Assembly: GCA_012959605.1 (NCBI GenBank)
Contig: DUCU01000128.1
Span: 417 to 57,062, forward strand
From: Dehalococcoidia bacterium
GTDB lineage: Bacteria > Chloroflexota > Dehalococcoidia > Lucifugimonadales > UBA3495
Length of the DNA: 56,646 nucleotides
Direction of reading: 5' to 3'
A model generated the notes under the pieces. It was not told the origin of the DNA, made no database searches, and saw only the letters and a list, made by a program, of their open reading frames with translations. The position numbers were made by a program, and so were the translations under genes. Below, piece by piece: positions 43,466-52,385 of the stretch. Position 1 is the stretch's first letter, and each line of letters starts with the position of its first letter.

Positions 43466-44947
43466 ATGGCAATTGGCGCGGCGTTCAGCATGATGAGTGC
43501 TTTTTTCATAGGCGGCCTTTACGTGGCCGGAGCACTGGGTGCAATTGCACTCCTACTCATGAAGTTCTTCAACATCTCCAACCCGAACCTCTGGAACATC
43601 ATGGGGAACCGGGCTTGGGAAAGCAGCACCAACTTCATCCTCATCGCCATCCCTCTCTTCATCCTGATGGGCGAGTTGGTTCTCCGTAGCGGCGTGGCAG
43701 AACGAATGTACAACGTCCTCTCCCGGTGGCTCGTCTTCATCCCGGGCGGTCTGATCCACAGCAATATCGCGTCCTGCGCCATCTTTGCCGCTTGCGCCGG
43801 TTCCAGTGTGGCCACCGCAGCCACCATTAGCCGAGTGGCCCTTCCCTCTTTCCGCCAACGGGGTTACAACGAAAGGCTGGTCATCGGCTCACTGGCCGCC
43901 GGTGGGACGTTGGGCATCCTGATACCGCCCAGCATCGGCTTAGTCCTGTACGCGTTGATTGTCGGAGAGTCCGTGGGGAGATTATTCTTAGCCGGGTTCA
44001 TACCGGGAGCGATCCTGGCCATCACATTCATGCTGATGATCGGCATTGCCTCCAAGATTTGGCCGGGTATCGCCCCCAAAGAGCCATCTGTTTCCTGGCG
44101 ACTGCGCTTTGTCGGTTTACTCAGCCTGGTGCCCATCGGAATATTGGTGTTTTCTGTCCTGGGCAGCATTTATTTTGGTTTTGCCACGCCCACGGAGGCT
44201 GCCGCCACCGGGGTGACCGGCGCTCTGGTAATCGCGATTGCCGGGAATTCAGGCATGCTTATTCTCAGCCTGGCCGCGGGAGCGATAAGCAGACTGCCTT
44301 TCCTGCCATCTGGCACCAAGACCAAGTTGAACGACTTTCAATCTGCAAAACCAGTGTTACCTGGACAGGTGAAACGAAACTTCGACGAGATGGTCAACAT
44401 CCTGCGCGAGTCGTTTCTCTCAACGGCAAGAACCTCGGCGATGATCCTACTGATCTTGATGGCGGCTTTTGCGCTGCAGTTCGCCTTTGCATCGGTAAGA
44501 ATTTCGGTGGAGATGGCGGAGTGGATTTCCTCGTTTGAGCTCAGTCAGTTGCAGTTAATCCTGCTGTTGGTGGTGTTCTACTTGGTGCTGGGAACGTTCA
44601 TGGAGAGCTACTCCATGATGCTGACCACTTTGCCTATCCTGATACCAGTTTTGAACGATGCCGGGGTGGACAAGGTGTGGTTCGGAATAATCATGGTTAT
44701 TCTATTGGAGGCTGCTCAAATCAGCCCACCCCAGGGAATGGCCCTGTACGTGCTCCATGGCGCGCGCAAGGACACTGATAAAGAACTATCGGAGTATGAA
44801 GGGGTGCTAGCGCAGACCGGCACCATAAACGATGTATTCATCGGAGTGCTACCTTTCATGGTCTGTATGTTTGTGGTCATTGGCCTGGTGATTGCGTTCC
44901 CAGAGTTGGCAACCTGGCTCCCAGACCAAGCCAAAGGCAACCGCTAA
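43466..44947 (+). CDS. TRAP transporter large permease subunit (DctM-like), orphan
   Basis: 493 aa from ATG 43466; the frame opens at 43304 but the N-terminal extension is not membrane-like. IALLLMKFFN and ILIAIPLFILMGELVL open the helical core. SSVATAATISRVALPSF and LGILIPPSIGLVLYALI are typical DctM blocks, and the later GTFMESYSMMLTTLPILIPV too. There is a hydrophilic insert near 280-315. The small permease (DctQ) and periplasmic receptor (DctP) genes normally beside it are not in the window, so they are elsewhere or this is an unusual unit. Confidence 0.85.
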   Translation: MAIGAAFSMMSAFFIGGLYVAGALGAIALLLMKFFNISNPNLWNIMGNRAWESSTNFILIAIPLFILMGELVLRSGVAERMYNVLSRWLVFIPGGLIHSNIASCAIFAACAGSSVATAATISRVALPSFRQRGYNERLVIGSLAAGGTLGILIPPSIGLVLYALIVGESVGRLFLAGFIPGAILAITFMLMIGIASKIWPGIAPKEPSVSWRLRFVGLLSLVPIGILVFSVLGSIYFGFATPTEAAATGVTGALVIAIAGNSGMLILSLAAGAISRLPFLPSGTKTKLNDFQSAKPVLPGQVKRNFDEMVNILRESFLSTARTSAMILLILMAAFALQFAFASVRISVEMAEWISSFELSQLQLILLLVVFYLVLGTFMESYSMMLTTLPILIPVLNDAGVDKVWFGIIMVILLEAAQISPPQGMALYVLHGARKDTDKELSEYEGVLAQTGTINDVFIGVLPFMVCMFVVIGLVIAFPELATWLPDQAKGNR

Positions 44948-44990
44948 CAGGCCGGCAATGCCGGGTTTCCATATTCAAGCCTAAACGACA

Positions 44991-45030
44991 AATACCCATT
45001 CCGGCTGAGAGTTCAGCCGGAATGGGTATT
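44991..45030. terminator. Perfect 18-bp hairpin between TRAP and RidA genes
   Basis: AATACCCATTCCGGCTGA and its complement, loop GAGT. Convergent genes flank it. It is followed by AAAAAAA on the plus strand, so it lacks a plus-strand U-tract; the minus strand continues TGTCGTTT. It may be a bidirectional terminator or an RNA-stability element. Confidence 0.55.
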
Positions 45031-45057
45031 AAAAAAACCAAAACGCGGCTTGTGCCG

Positions 45058-45444
45058 CTAGGCTAGGCGGACGACAGCTTCTACTTCCACCATGAACTCT
45101 GGGCGCACAAGGCCGGCGACAACCACAGTAGAGCTGGCTGGCGGAGAGATCGGCCAGGTCTCAGAGCGGATCTTGCTGTAGGCCGGGTAGCTGGCGATGT
45201 CCGTTATGAAGCAGGTAATCTTGGCCACATCTTCCATCTTGCCACCGGCGGCGTCGATCACGGCCCGGATGTTGGCCATAACCTGACGTGTTTGGGCTTC
45301 AGCGTCACCCTCGCCGACAACGTCGCCACTGGTGTCCACTGAAACGTGTCCTGAGACGAACAATAAGTCGCCGACAATCATTCCAGGCGACAGGGCAGCA
45401 TTGGGACCGGCGCCTGCTGGGCTCACGGATTTTCTCTCTGGCAT
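45058..45444 (-). CDS. RidA/YjgF-family protein
   Basis: 128 aa single RidA domain: LLFVSGHVSVDTSGDVVGEG, IRAVIDAAGGKMEDVAKITC, FMVEVEAVVRLA. The canonical arginine (PAR-T) is serine here (PPASSTVVV), so imine deaminase activity is uncertain. CTGGAGG precedes the ATG. Presumably a homotrimer. Confidence 0.87.
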   Translation of the reverse strand: MPERKSVSPAGAGPNAALSPGMIVGDLLFVSGHVSVDTSGDVVGEGDAEAQTRQVMANIRAVIDAAGGKMEDVAKITCFITDIASYPAYSKIRSETWPISPPASSTVVVAGLVRPEFMVEVEAVVRLA

Positions 45445-45592
45445 GACTTTACCTCCAGGAATTTATGTATTTTTTAGATTGCATATTTCGCAATCGATAG
45501 TGAACGCGAGAACACATTATACATTTGAACCAGGTGGATTAGGCAGGCAGGAGGACTGCTAGAGAGAAGTTGAGACCGGAAAGAGAAGGGGG

Positions 45593-47845
45593 TTAACGGG
45601 CGGGGATGGGCATGCTAGAGCGGTCACGGGTCACGGAGATACAACCGCGCACACCGTCCAGTTTGGAGAACAGCTTATTCAGCTGGTCTAGGCCCGTGGT
45701 ATGGCAGGTGAGGGCCATGGTCACTGTGCCATCCGCCCATTCTTCTGTGACCACCGATGCGATGTTCACACCCTCGTTGGAGACTACCGCTGTTAGGTCA
45801 CGAAGTAGACCAACGCGGTCATAGGCCTTCATCATGATACGCACCGGGTAGAGTTGTTGCTCCTCGCCCCAGTTTACGCTGACCAAACGCTCTGGTTCGT
45901 CCTCATGTAGAACGCTGGAACAGTCTTGTTTGTGGACGGTCACGCCGCGTGCACGGGTGATGAATCCGATGATTGGGTCACCAGGGATGGGGTTGCAGCA
46001 GCGGCCAATGCGGATCAGCAGGTCGCCGACACCCAAGACTGTGATGCCGGAACTTGGGCTGGACAGGGGCAGGTCGTTACGCCTTTGGGTCAGTGGCTCA
46101 TCTGTCTCGAGTCCAATCTGTGCCAATCGATGGGATAGCAGGCTGTCGGCAATGTTGCCTGAACCCAGGCTGGCCAACAGGTCGTCCATGGAGTCGACCT
46201 TGAACAGGCCCAGAATGGTCTTGTCATCTACCTTCTGGTTCAGTCGACGCATCTCACGCCGCATGAGTTCCTTGCCGCGCTGGATATTGGCGCTGCGTTC
46301 CTGGCGACGGAACCACTGGCGCACGCTCTGTCTGGCACCGGCTGATCGAACGTAACCTTTGTTCGGGTTCAACCAGTCCAGGCTCGGGCCACGGTCCGAC
46401 TTGGAATTGAGCACTTCGACTGTGTCGCCGTTCTCAAGGGCAGTGTCCAGAGAAACCAGTTTGCCGTTCACCTTGGCCCCGATACAGTGGTGCCCCAAAT
46501 CAGTGTGAATCTTGTAGGCAAAGTCCACCGGCGTGGAACCGGACATAAGCTCGACAATCCGACCCTTGGGTGTGTAGACAAACACTTGGTCGTGGAAAAT
46601 GTCTTGTTTGACCGATTCGATGAACTCAGCGGTTCCGGAAACTTCACGCTGCCATTCCAGAAGCTGCCGCAGCCAGGTCATCTTTTCTTCAAAACGTTGG
46701 TCGCCAGAGGTGCCCTCTTTGTAGGCCCAGTGGGCAGCAACACCGTACTCGGCGATCTGGTGCAATTCGTAGGTCTTGATTTGAACTTCCAGGGGAGTGC
46801 CGCCATCACAAATAACGGTGGTGTGCAGCGCCTGGTACATATTCTCTTTGGGGTTGCCTATGTAGTCGTCAAACTGGCCCGGGATAGGATGCCACATCTG
46901 GTGAACCACACCCAGCGACTGGTAGCACTCAGCCGGTTCATTGACCAGCACCCTTAGAGCGAACAGGTCGTAAATGTCGCCAAAGTCCTTGCCTTGGGCC
47001 TGGTACTTCTCCATCTTCCGATACGTGCTGTAGATGCCCTTGGGACGTCCGGTAACATCGGCGGTGATCCCGTAATTTGCCAGTTCCTCACGCAGACCGG
47101 TTGAAACTTTCTCTACGTATTCCTCACGCTCGCCGCGCTTTGAGGCCAGCATTTTGGAGATCTCGCGGTATTTGTCTTCATTGAGGTGGCGGAAGGCCAG
47201 GTCGTCCAACTGCCACTTAATCTCCCAGATACCGAGACGGTGGGCCAGAGGAGCGTAAATATCGAGGGTTTCCTGGGCTATGCGCTTCCGTTTCTCCGGA
47301 GGCAGAGCGCCCAAGGTCTTCATGTTGTGCAATCGGTCGGCCAGTTTTATCAGGACTACCCTGATGTCTTCGGCCATGGAGACCAGCATCTTGCGCAGGC
47401 TTTCTGCGTAAAGATTTTCTGAATCGTCGAGGAAGCTGGACCCGTCGTCCGGTGGCTGGAGTTTGTCGTCCATCCGGGTCAGCTTAGTGACACCGTCAAC
47501 CAATTTGCTGACTTCAGGGCCAAAGCGCTCTGTAATCTCTTCCAAAGTAACGCCGCAGTCTTCAACTACGTCATGGAGGAGTGCGGCAACAATGGTGTGG
47601 GCATCCAAGTGGAGATCAGCGAGGAAGAGGGCGGTTTCCAGGGGATGGACGATGTAGGGGTCGCCGGTTTTACGCTCTTGGCCGGTGTGGCAGGCTTCGG
47701 CGTAATAGTAGGCCTGGGTAACGGTTTCGGCGCTTTCTTCGGGCAGATAAATGCTGACCCTTTCGATAAGAGTTTTGGCCGCCCCTGATACCACCTTATC
47801 TGTAGCTACCACAGTGTATTGATAATAATACACTGTGGTTATCAA
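45593..47845 (-). CDS. rel: Bifunctional (p)ppGpp synthetase/hydrolase (RelA/SpoT homologue)
   Basis: 750 aa if translated from TTG 47845; GTG 47794 (codon 18) is a likely alternative because a 13-bp inverted repeat lies between. N-terminal HD hydrolase domain (HTIVAALLHDVVEDCGVT), synthetase domain (DIYDLFALRVLVN, then ENMYQALHTTVI), TGS domain (VFVYTPKGRIVELMSGSTPV), zinc-finger/helical region with CCNPIPGDPIIGFITRARGV, and C-terminal ACT domain. It makes and degrades the alarmone in response to starvation. Complete and normal length. Confidence 0.93.
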   Translation of the reverse strand: MITTVYYYQYTVVATDKVVSGAAKTLIERVSIYLPEESAETVTQAYYYAEACHTGQERKTGDPYIVHPLETALFLADLHLDAHTIVAALLHDVVEDCGVTLEEITERFGPEVSKLVDGVTKLTRMDDKLQPPDDGSSFLDDSENLYAESLRKMLVSMAEDIRVVLIKLADRLHNMKTLGALPPEKRKRIAQETLDIYAPLAHRLGIWEIKWQLDDLAFRHLNEDKYREISKMLASKRGEREEYVEKVSTGLREELANYGITADVTGRPKGIYSTYRKMEKYQAQGKDFGDIYDLFALRVLVNEPAECYQSLGVVHQMWHPIPGQFDDYIGNPKENMYQALHTTVICDGGTPLEVQIKTYELHQIAEYGVAAHWAYKEGTSGDQRFEEKMTWLRQLLEWQREVSGTAEFIESVKQDIFHDQVFVYTPKGRIVELMSGSTPVDFAYKIHTDLGHHCIGAKVNGKLVSLDTALENGDTVEVLNSKSDRGPSLDWLNPNKGYVRSAGARQSVRQWFRRQERSANIQRGKELMRREMRRLNQKVDDKTILGLFKVDSMDDLLASLGSGNIADSLLSHRLAQIGLETDEPLTQRRNDLPLSSPSSGITVLGVGDLLIRIGRCCNPIPGDPIIGFITRARGVTVHKQDCSSVLHEDEPERLVSVNWGEEQQLYPVRIMMKAYDRVGLLRDLTAVVSNEGVNIASVVTEEWADGTVTMALTCHTTGLDQLNKLFSKLDGVRGCISVTRDRSSMPIPAR
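47808..47839. promoter_or_regulatory. Perfect 13-bp inverted repeat at the start of rel
   Basis: ACCACAGTGTATT (47808-47820) and AATACACTGTGGT (47827-47839) with loop GATAAT. It overlaps the candidate TTG start and lies just upstream of GTG 47794, where an operator or a 5'-leader hairpin would act. No regulator can be named. Confidence 0.5.
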
Positions 47846-47865
47846 AGTCTAGACGTTGTGACTGG

Positions 47866-47890
47866 GGAATAGGCTTCCCCAGTCAGTTTC
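47866..47890 (-). terminator. Hairpin between CMD and rel genes
   Basis: GACTGGGGAA and TTCCCCAGTC form a 10-bp stem about 60 nt past the stop at 47952 on the minus strand. It may end the CMD transcript before rel. No long U-tract. Confidence 0.4.
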
Positions 47891-47951
47891 ACGAGAGAGG
47901 ACAAAAATCCCCCCAACCCCCATTTGCGAAAGGGGCTTTGTTTGGTCGACT

Positions 47952-48512
47952 TTAAATGGGGAGGGGGAGCTCGATTAGGGTGTCTGGCAGGCCTACGTCA
48001 AAGGCGTTGATGTTGAAGGCCAGAGACGAGTAATAGCCCATTATATTGGTTAGTTCGACCAAGCCAAGTGTCCCAAACTGAGCCTGTGCAGCGTCGAATG
48101 TTGCTTGGCTAACTCTGTGAGTGCGGAAGAACTCACGTCCGTAGTCGATCACGGCCGACTCCTTATCAGAGAGGCCTGTCAGTTCTTTCTTGTCGCGGAG
48201 GTCGTCAACCAATTTGTCTGGCACGCCTGATGTGCGGGCAAAACCGGAGTGGGCGTTCCAGATGAACGGGCAGTCCAACTCACGGGCGGTAAGTATCATA
48301 GCTAGTTCTCGTACCGGCGCCTCCAGAGTGATTTCATCGCCTCGGAAATAGGCTCGGAAGTGCTCGCCTCGGGTGGCCAGTTCCGGACTGTTTATCATGA
48401 TGGCCACTGGGCCGATATCTGGCACACTGCCCCGTGACGCTACCAACGTGTCAAATGCGTCCACTTGGTCTTGGGGTACGCTCTCCCTGCTGGCTGTGGG
48501 GATTCTAGACAT
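47952..48512 (-). CDS. CMD-family protein
   Basis: 186 aa with the CMD fold: VRELAMILTARELDCPFIWNAHSG and LGLVELTNIMGYYSSLAFNIN. One cysteine remains where AhpD has CxxC (reads CPFIWNAH), so it is the decarboxylase/peroxidase-like branch with altered active site. GAGAGG precedes the ATG. Similar proteins abound in aromatic-degrading bacteria. Function not assigned. Confidence 0.82.
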   Translation of the reverse strand: MSRIPTASRESVPQDQVDAFDTLVASRGSVPDIGPVAIMINSPELATRGEHFRAYFRGDEITLEAPVRELAMILTARELDCPFIWNAHSGFARTSGVPDKLVDDLRDKKELTGLSDKESAVIDYGREFFRTHRVSQATFDAAQAQFGTLGLVELTNIMGYYSSLAFNINAFDVGLPDTLIELPLPI

Positions 48513-48670
48513 TGACGCCTCTCAAATTTCATATTTATTAGAGTAACGGTCTACACCAAACCCACGGTTAGTCATCACGGGCACCACATGATAACAGCCG
48601 TCTAAATGGTGGATTGTGGCCCGAGTAATCGGCGTGACAGGGTAAACAAAATTGCGGTAACCTTGTCCAT

Positions 48671-50236
48671 ATGTCGACGCATGAACCCAACGCTATTTCG
48701 AGTGACGTCGCAGCAGAGGGAGGGACCGCTCTGACACGTAGTCCCAATTACAAATATTGGGTCTTTGGCGCGTTGGCCATCGGCATTTTCGCGTCGGTGG
48801 TAGACCACGGAAGCGTCAATGTGGCGCTGCCGACTATCGCCAGCCATTTCCAGACCGACCTGCCCACCATCCAGTGGGTGGTCATCATCTACGCCCTGAC
48901 CATCGCCGCGCTGCTGCTACCAATGGGCCGACTCTCCGACTTGGTTGGCCGCAAGAAGATTTACATCTTTGGGATCATGGTTCTGGGCACTGGTGCTGCA
49001 CTTTCAGGACTGTCTACATCACTGGAGATGTTGTTCCCGTCCCGCATCCTTCAGGGAGTGGGAGCGGCTATGACCCAGGGCACCGGCATGGCCATTGTGA
49101 CATCGGTGTTTCCCGCCAACGAGAAAGGCCGGGCCATTGGCATGTTCATGACCATGGTTGGGGTGGGCGCCATCGCTGGCCCAGCAATTGGGGGTATGGC
49201 CGTCGATCTTTTCGACTGGCGCGTTGTGTTCTTCCTGACATTGCCGTTAAACATCATCGGCGCGGTGGCCACTATTTGGGTGATGCGCGGTTGGACCCCG
49301 GCCCAAGAGGCCCGACGAGACAAGTTTGACTGGTTGGGAGCAGCGTTATCTACCGGCGTGTTGGTGGCCTTGCTCCTAGCCATGACCACCGGCAACAAAG
49401 CAGGCTGGACGTCTTTGCCCATCATGGCCGCCTTTGGAGGGGCAATCGGCATGTTGGGTACGTTTATCTGGTGGGAACTGCGGGCCGACGCTCCGATGCT
49501 GGATTTGAGGCTATTCAAAGGCCGGACTTTTTCTCTGGGCGTATCCGCCGCCTTTCTGACATTCTTGGGCTCGTCTGCGGTCCTGTTCATGATGCCGTTC
49601 TACCTGCAAAACGTGCTTGGCTACAGCGCTAAAGCTGCGGGTTTCGTGGTGGTGCCTGGCGCCATCTGTATGGCCATAATGGGCACGGTTAGCGGGGTGC
49701 TCTCCGACCGGTTTGGCTGGCGTCCGTTCACCGTCGGTGGGCTGGCGTCTTCAGCCACGGGATTGTTGATTCTCTCGTTAGTCAAAGAGGACTCGTCGAT
49801 ATGGATGGTGATCCCGGCCATGATACTGATGAACACTGGCATGGGCACTTTCTATTCGCCCAATTCCAGCTCGGTGATGAACGCTGTGGGGATAGCCAAG
49901 TATGGTGTGGTTTCCGGGTTCCTGAACCTGATACGGAACGCCGCCAACGTCACAAGCATCGCCTTTGCTACGATTATCGTGACCGCCACCATGGCATCAA
50001 TGGGACACGAGCCCAATCTGGAAGCAGTGCGCGGCGGTGCGGAGGGAGTTGGCCACGCGTTTACCGTGGGCCTGCGTTACGCGTTCTTAACGATGATGGG
50101 CATAGTGTTGTTGAGCATGGTCTTGTCAGCGTTGCAGCCAAACCAAGTCGTAAAACCAGACGCCGAGCCTGAAGAATCTCTTGACGAGGCTCCTAGAGAG
50201 GATATCGAACTGACTGAGCAAGAGTCAGAAGTCTAA
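48671..50236 (+). CDS. DHA2-family MFS multidrug exporter (EmrB/QacA-like)
   Basis: 521 aa, 14 predicted helices, which is the DHA2 layout. DHGSVNVALPTIASHFQTDL holds motif D1 and MGRLSDLVGRKKIYIFG is the loop 2-3 motif. RILQGVGAAMTQGTGMAIVT is motif B, and AIGMFMTMVGVGAIAGPAIG is motif C, typical of drug/proton antiporters. No obvious Shine-Dalgarno precedes ATG 48671. No EmrA-like partner is present. Confidence 0.88.
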   Translation: MSTHEPNAISSDVAAEGGTALTRSPNYKYWVFGALAIGIFASVVDHGSVNVALPTIASHFQTDLPTIQWVVIIYALTIAALLLPMGRLSDLVGRKKIYIFGIMVLGTGAALSGLSTSLEMLFPSRILQGVGAAMTQGTGMAIVTSVFPANEKGRAIGMFMTMVGVGAIAGPAIGGMAVDLFDWRVVFFLTLPLNIIGAVATIWVMRGWTPAQEARRDKFDWLGAALSTGVLVALLLAMTTGNKAGWTSLPIMAAFGGAIGMLGTFIWWELRADAPMLDLRLFKGRTFSLGVSAAFLTFLGSSAVLFMMPFYLQNVLGYSAKAAGFVVVPGAICMAIMGTVSGVLSDRFGWRPFTVGGLASSATGLLILSLVKEDSSIWMVIPAMILMNTGMGTFYSPNSSSVMNAVGIAKYGVVSGFLNLIRNAANVTSIAFATIIVTATMASMGHEPNLEAVRGGAEGVGHAFTVGLRYAFLTMMGIVLLSMVLSALQPNQVVKPDAEPEESLDEAPREDIELTEQESEV

Positions 50237-50493
50237 ATCGGACTCTCACCCATTTTCCCGGCAAACCGCGGACCCCACAGTGAAAACGCCAAAATCGTCG
50301 AGGCTACCAGGGTGTAGGTAGCGCGGTTCTTCCAGGCGGACCCTCGCCAGCTGCCGTGGGGCGGAGCCAGCCACCAGCCACGGGCCAGCATTGCCACGGT
50401 AAACACCAAAAACGGCCATCGCACCTGCGTTGTAGGTGCGATGGCTAACCCGGCTGACGTTCCACCAAATATGCCGAGCAAGCCAGGGATCAC
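50233..50493 (-). CDS. Possible small membrane protein
   Basis: Weakly supported. From GTG 50493, 86 aa with three hydrophobic stretches (LLGIFGGTSAGLAIA, WPFLVFTVAMLARGWWLA, TYTLVASTILAFSLW) and basic residues between, as in small inner-membrane proteins. It overlaps the exporter's stop by 4 bp, convergently. No Shine-Dalgarno. An inverted repeat (GCCATCGCACCT / AGGTGCGATGGC, 50415-50445) lies inside and could be a hairpin element instead. The rest of 50494-50617 holds nothing I recognise. Confidence 0.3.
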   Translation of the reverse strand: MIPGLLGIFGGTSAGLAIAPTTQVRWPFLVFTVAMLARGWWLAPPHGSWRGSAWKNRATYTLVASTILAFSLWGPRFAGKMGESPI

Positions 50494-50617
50494 TCATAAC
50501 TAGGGCAGTGGTAGAAACCCACTGAGCAGGCTGCCGAATGGCTTTTCCACGTGTAATAGATTCATTTAGTTTTCTGTATGAATTTTCTGTGGCTAAACCC
50601 TTTGGCCACAATCGGAG

Positions 50618-50980
50618 CTAGTCTTCCACCAGCGTGCGGGTTACGTCCACGGTAGCGTACGACCAGGCGATCTTAAATGGCACATTTCCAGTGTTGATTA
50701 ATCGGTGGTGGGTGCCCGGAGTGATGAAGGCAGCATCGTACTGGCGGACGCGGTTTTCCTCTCCGTTGATCATCAGAATGCCATCGCCTTCGATGACGAT
50801 CACCGACTCCTCAGCGTTATGGAAATGGGTGGTGTTGGAGGTTCCTTCTTGGAACGTCGTGATGCCGCTGGAAATCTCGGTTGCACCTACTTCTTTGGTG
50901 ATGCTGCTAGCCACGGAAACCCCTAGGGCCCGCATTAGTTGCTCAACTTCTTCTCGTCTAACAACTCGTGGTTCTGGCAT
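50618..50980 (-). CDS. Cupin-domain protein
   Basis: 120 aa single conserved beta-barrel: THFHNAEESVIVIEGDGILM carries the His-x-His...Glu metal site and DAAFITPGTHHRLINTG the second-motif histidine. The metal site is complete, so an enzyme or binding protein for a small molecule is likely. AGAGGGAG precedes the ATG. Substrate unknown. Confidence 0.85.
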   Translation of the reverse strand: MPEPRVVRREEVEQLMRALGVSVASSITKEVGATEISSGITTFQEGTSNTTHFHNAEESVIVIEGDGILMINGEENRVRQYDAAFITPGTHHRLINTGNVPFKIAWSYATVDVTRTLVED

Positions 50981-51197
50981 TTTTGCTCCCTCTAAAGCCT
51001 CTTAAGGCCCAATGATCGTTAACTGAAATTCACCGATGAATTATGTTCGATTGATGGCAGGATGTCACCAGGCTAAACGGTGATAGGCAATGGGCAGCCC
51101 TTGCGTTGCCTCTGCCGTGCAAAGGCGTTACCATTCGCCTGTCTACAGGCGGCTGCCAGTCTTGATATGCCGCAATTAGTTTTTGGAGATTTAAATT

Positions 51198-51515
51198 ATG
51201 TACGTAGTAATCGTTCCCATCCAGATTGAGCAGGGACACCGAGAAGAGTTCCTTGAAGCCCTGATGGTAGACGCCAAGGGCGCCAACGAAAACGAGCCCG
51301 GCTGCCTGCGATTCGACGCCGTTGAGGACGCCGATGATGATCACCGCATCTGGTTGTACGAAGTTTACAAGGATGAGGACGCATTCAAGGCCCATCTGGC
51401 CGCGCCCCACTTCCAGGTGTTCAAGGCTGCCGCCGACAAGTGGCGGGTTGAGGGCATCCAGGGTTCCGCCCGGGGCAGCAAAAACATTTACCCCACCGAC
51501 GCTGAATGGCGTTAA
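51198..51515 (+). CDS. Antibiotic biosynthesis monooxygenase (ABM)-domain protein
   Basis: 105 aa ferredoxin-like fold: VVIVPIQIEQGHREEFLEAL, NEPGCLRFDAVEDADDDHRI, WLYEVYKDEDAFKAHLAAPH. Matches YgiN/ABM-type monooxygenases, which act on quinols or similar aromatics without cofactors. GGAG precedes the ATG. First of two genes with the RidA gene that follows 55 nt later. Confidence 0.87.
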   Translation: MYVVIVPIQIEQGHREEFLEALMVDAKGANENEPGCLRFDAVEDADDDHRIWLYEVYKDEDAFKAHLAAPHFQVFKAAADKWRVEGIQGSARGSKNIYPTDAEWR

Positions 51516-51570
51516 GTTTAGGCTCCTAGATTCATCGTTTCGTTAGATCAAAGTTTTTAGGAGAACGACC

Positions 51571-51966
51571 ATGACTAAGACCATTCTTCTGAGCGACAAG
51601 GTCTCTTACCCAGCGGGAATAATGACCCAGGGGGTGGAAACGCCGGCAGGCACGATGGTGTTTATTTCCGGACAGGTGGCCAGGGCCTTGGACGGCAGCA
51701 TTGTTGGTGTTGGCGATATCCACGCGCAGACTCGCAAGGTGCTGCAGAACATGGAGGCCGTCCTAGCCGAGTCCAGTGCCACCTTTAATGACGTGGTTAA
51801 GGTAACCGTCTACGTCACCAACCTTGAAGAACACCTAGCCGCAATCCACGAGGTGCGCGGCGAGTTCTTCAAGAGCGATTACCCCGCCAGTACCCTGGTT
51901 GAGGTCAGCCGTTTGATTCACAAGGACATGCTGATCGAGATCGAGGCGATCGCGGTCACGCACTAG
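51571..51966 (+). CDS. RidA/YjgF-family protein
   Basis: 131 aa single RidA domain: GTMVFISGQVARALDGSIVG, FNDVVKVTVYVTNLEEHLAA and MLIEIEAIAVTH. The arginine position is serine (PASTLVEV), as in the other RidA proteins here. AGGAG precedes the ATG. It follows the ABM gene closely and ends at a strong terminator. Confidence 0.88.
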   Translation: MTKTILLSDKVSYPAGIMTQGVETPAGTMVFISGQVARALDGSIVGVGDIHAQTRKVLQNMEAVLAESSATFNDVVKVTVYVTNLEEHLAAIHEVRGEFFKSDYPASTLVEVSRLIHKDMLIEIEAIAVTH

Positions 51967-51987
51967 CCAATAGCATTGACGCAAAGC

Positions 51988-52025
51988 AAAAGGGGCGGCC
52001 CATTAAATGGGCCGCCCCTTTTTGT
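51988..52025 (+). terminator. Rho-independent terminator of the ABM-RidA unit
   Basis: AAAAGGGGCGGCCCAT (51988-52003) and its exact complement (52007-52022), loop TAA, ending in a T5 run. 16-bp perfect stem 22 nt after the RidA stop. Confidence 0.85.
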
Positions 52026-52202
52026 TTGCCAGGTGCCTATCCTAGGGTCCAGAGAAGCTGACCAAGGGGCTGGAGAACAACTTAATCTAATAAATAAAGA
52101 ACTAGAGGGGGGGTAGATAAACCCGCAAAGCGGTGTCCACACTCAGGCGCGAGTGATACAATATCTCAGCCAAGTCTCCTCGCCTCAGCATACCCTCAAA
52201 AT

Positions 52203-52275
52203 GGGCCGTTAGCTCAGTTGGTAGAGCACCGGACTTTTAATCCGGGTGTCGCGGGTTCGACCCCCGCACGGCCCA
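52203..52275 (+). tRNA. tRNA-Lys (anticodon TTT)
   Basis: Acceptor arms GGGCCGT and ACGGCCC pair over 7 bp. D arm GCTC..GAGC, anticodon stem CCGGA/TCCGG with loop CTTTTAA (anticodon TTT), T arm CGGGTTCGACCCCCG. CCA is not encoded. It is intact and is the probable integration site of the element that follows. Confidence 0.95.
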
Positions 52276-52292
52276 CTCGAATTTAGTCACAA

Positions 52293-52324
52293 AAAACGCC
52301 TGGTAGTTTATTACCCGGCGTTTT
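52293..52324. terminator. Hairpin after tRNA-Lys
   Basis: AAAACGCC and GGCGTTTT with inner GGTA/TACC pairs, followed by ATTTGTT. It can terminate the tRNA transcript, and on the minus strand the integrase transcript. Confidence 0.65.
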
Positions 52325-52333
52325 ATTTGTTAT

Positions 52334-52385
52334 TTGACAGCCAAATTGACAGCCACGGGGTCGGCTATCCTGTCAAAAGGCTGTC
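52334..52385. repeat. Possible integrase arm-type sites
   Basis: TTGACAGCC at 52334-52342 and again at 52346-52354, 12 bp apart, with an inverted GGCTGTC at 52379-52385. They lie between the tRNA and the integrase gene, where tyrosine integrases bind arm sites next to the attachment core. Role inferred from position. Confidence 0.4.
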
